Made by a program: the position numbers and the translations under genes. From assembly GCF_001488575.1 (NCBI RefSeq), contig NZ_LN831302.1, forward strand, positions 1,984,001-2,048,000: a stretch of DNA of 64,000 nt. The letters run 5' to 3'. This DNA comes from Halobacterium hubeiense. GTDB lineage: Archaea; Halobacteriota; Halobacteria; Halobacteriales; Halobacteriaceae. Below, piece after piece: positions 62,469 to 64,000 of this stretch (position 1 is the stretch's first letter; each line of letters starts with the position of its first letter). A model generated the notes under the pieces. It searched no databases and was not told the origin of the DNA. It saw nothing but the letters and a program-made list of their open reading frames with translations.

Positions 62469-62570
62469 GCCCGAACGACGGCGACGGACGTACTAACGGC
62501 TTCGGGTTCCACGCCGCCGCGCGCCGGAGCCGGCCGTTCCCGCCGGTAGATTGCCGCCGTCGCCGGGCAT

Positions 62571-62577
62571 AGTTTTA
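62571..62577 (+). promoter_or_regulatory. TATA box of the epimerase-like gene
   Basis: agtttta ends about 27 bases before the ATG at 62604, favouring it over the GTG at 62598. Confidence 0.6.
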
Positions 62578-62603
62578 GGGAGTTCCCGGCCGTCTTCGTG
62601 GAC

Positions 62604-63485
62604 ATGGACGTGCTCGTCACCGGCGGAACGGGATTCATCGGGACGCATCTGTGCCGCGAACTCGACGACCGAGGCCACGAGGTGACTGCGCTCTCGCGGC
62701 ACCCCGAGGAGGCGGCGCTCCCGGAGTCCGTGGAGACCGTCGTCGGCGACGTGACCGCCTACGACTCGATTCAGTCGGCGGTCGAGGGACAGGACGCGGT
62801 CGTGAACCTCGTCGCGCTGTCGCCGCTGTTCAAGCCGAAGGGCGGCGACGACCGCCACTTCGAGGTCCACCTCGGCGGCACCGAGAACGTCGTCGAGGCC
62901 GCGGAGGAGGCCGGCGTGGACTACCTCCTCCAGCTGTCCGCGCTGGGCGCGGACCCGGACGGCCCGACGGCGTACATCCGGTCGAAGGGACGCGCCGAGG
63001 AGGTCGTGCGCAACTCCGAGCTGGCGTACACCATCGTGCGGCCGTCGGTCGTGTTCGGCGAGGGCGGGGAGTTCGTCTCGTTCACGAAGCAGCTGACGAC
63101 GCCATACGTCACGGGGCTGCCCGGCGGCGGCAAGACGCGGTTCCAGCCCATCTGGGTCGGCGACCTCGTGGGGCTGCTCGCAGACGCAATCGAGGACGAC
63201 GAGCACTGGGGGGAGACCTACGAGTTCGGCGGCCCGGACGTGTTGACGCTCGGCGACGTGACGCGGCTGGTCTACCGCTCGGAGGGGAAGTCCGTCCGGA
63301 TTCTACCCGTGCCGATGCCCCTGGCCGGCATCGGGATGCGGCTGGCGGACCCGCTGCCGTTCATCCCGTTCGGCGGCGACCAGTACCGGTCGCTGAAGTT
63401 CGACAACACGGTGAGCACCAACGACGTCTCGGCGTTCGGCGTGGACGAGTCCGAGTTGACGACGCTGTCGGCGTATCTGGAGTGA
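62604..63485 (+). CDS. NAD(P)-binding protein, nucleotide-sugar epimerase / NDUFA9-like
   Basis: 293 aa. Short-chain dehydrogenase, extended type: VTGGTGFIGTHLCREL (TGxxGxxG), YIRSKGRAEEVV (Y-x3-K), and IVRPSVVFGEGGEFVSF. The atypical central part (ALSPLFKPKGGDDRHFEVHLGG) is typical of NDUFA9-like or UbiH/atypical epimerases, so an assembly factor for complex I is as likely as a sugar epimerase. Soluble. Start ATG at 62604 from its TATA box. Confidence 0.8.
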   Translation: MDVLVTGGTGFIGTHLCRELDDRGHEVTALSRHPEEAALPESVETVVGDVTAYDSIQSAVEGQDAVVNLVALSPLFKPKGGDDRHFEVHLGGTENVVEAAEEAGVDYLLQLSALGADPDGPTAYIRSKGRAEEVVRNSELAYTIVRPSVVFGEGGEFVSFTKQLTTPYVTGLPGGGKTRFQPIWVGDLVGLLADAIEDDEHWGETYEFGGPDVLTLGDVTRLVYRSEGKSVRILPVPMPLAGIGMRLADPLPFIPFGGDQYRSLKFDNTVSTNDVSAFGVDESELTTLSAYLE

Positions 63486-63676
63486 GCGAAGAGTCAACTG
63501 GAACACACTACCCGTCAAACGTAAATACCCCGAAGAATTGCGTCGGCGGCGGTCCGACGAGAACCGGGGGACTGCACGCCGGCTGGCGAAAACGGAGACC
63601 GCCACAGAACCGTCGGACACGCGTCTGCAAAAGCCTTATACCCTCGTTTCCACTCTAACTGTGCAAAGGGTTCCGT

Positions 63677-64000
63677 ATGAAACTGGCAATGATCGGGTTC
63701 GGCCAGGCGGGCGGTAAAATACTCGACAAGTTCCTCGAGTACGACAAGCGGCACGATTCGAACATCGTGCGTGCCGCTATCGCCGTCAACACCGCTAAAG
63801 CCGACCTCATGGGCTTGGAGCACGTTCCACAGGAGAATCGCGTCCTCATCGGACAGTCCCGCGTGAAGGGACACGGCGTCGGCGCCGACAACGAACTCGG
63901 CGCCGAAATCGCCGAGGAAGACATCGACGAGGTGCAGGGTGCCATCGACTCCATCCCGGTCCACGAGGTTGACGCGTTCCTCGTCATCTCCGGGCTGGGC
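63677..64000 (+). CDS. cetZ: Tubulin-like CetZ protein (N-terminal part)
   Basis: The first 108 residues before the window ends. The GTP-binding start is clear: MKLAMIGFGQAGGKILDKFLEYD (GxGxxG/A-type T1 loop), with AAIAVNTAKADL (T2) and the acidic DNELGAEIAEEDIDEV. CetZ proteins are the haloarchaeal tubulin/FtsZ-family group that control cell shape. The TATA block at 63632-63640 lies about 40 bases upstream, leaving a short leader. The C-terminus is outside. Confidence 0.9.
   Translation, partial: MKLAMIGFGQAGGKILDKFLEYDKRHDSNIVRAAIAVNTAKADLMGLEHVPQENRVLIGQSRVKGHGVGADNELGAEIAEEDIDEVQGAIDSIPVHEVDAFLVISGLG

Overview
The window is chromosomal DNA of an extremely halophilic archaeon, most like Halobacterium. 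The GC content is very high and the proteins are strongly acidic. Most genes begin directly behind a TATA box about 25-32 bases upstream, as expected for leaderless transcripts. Marker genes are those of haloarchaea: a SAMP-type ubiquitin-like modifier, CetZ, GatD, HMG-CoA reductase, MptA, halobacterial transducers and HerA/NurA. I see no insertion sequence, rRNA, CRISPR array or integrase. Gene density is about one gene per kilobase on both strands, with many 1-4 base start/stop overlaps.

Layout. 1-2600: end of a J-domain membrane protein, a zinc-finger miniprotein, pyrF, a small conserved protein and an ArsR-type regulator. 2600-6500: gatD, a GNAT protein and a K+-channel-like protein. 6500-12650: glycerophosphodiesterase, SAMP, two TrkA-C-type membrane proteins, a TVGYGD K+ channel and a membrane/UspA protein, so potassium or ion homeostasis dominates here. 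12690-17140: nucleoside phosphorylase, Asp-box repeat protein, PfkB sugar kinase, DUF63 membrane protein and ribose-1,5-bisphosphate isomerase. With deoC at 20906 this looks like a nucleoside-pentose salvage block. 17190-20780: a transmembrane transducer and its probable binding lipoprotein (BasT/BasB-like).

20900-31320: deoC, tRNA methylthiotransferase, CDF metal transporter, HIT protein, map, isoaspartyl peptidase, icd, a SUI1-type factor, cupin and small proteins. 31380-36300: hmgA, an amidohydrolase, gpmI and small zinc proteins. 36420-42300: nurA and herA flanking an ABC exporter pair. 42370-48180: UspA, a RadA/KaiC-like ATPase, NAD kinase, mptA, a membrane protein and a TrmB-type regulator. 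48260-54780: thioredoxin-fold protein, FxsA, tRNA-Ile(GAU), small membrane proteins, a fused siroheme decarboxylase, a TrpD-like protein and cyclophilin. 54780-57680: a soluble transducer fused to a degenerate RecA/KaiC-like domain, next to a PAS histidine kinase. 57730-64000: ferredoxin, tRNA-Leu(UAA), paired CrcB fluoride channels, a lone E1-alpha dehydrogenase, tmk, a nucleotide-sugar-epimerase-like protein and the start of cetZ.

The least ordinary signals are: (1) a dispersed element of about 190 bp with covarying hairpins, found just 3' of a CDS (43128-42950, minus) and just 3' of tRNA-Leu (58373-58560, plus); (2) a hairpin array with an exact 65-bp period (26540-26760); (3) the transducer-RecA-like fusion; (4) the pentose-bisphosphate-like gene block.
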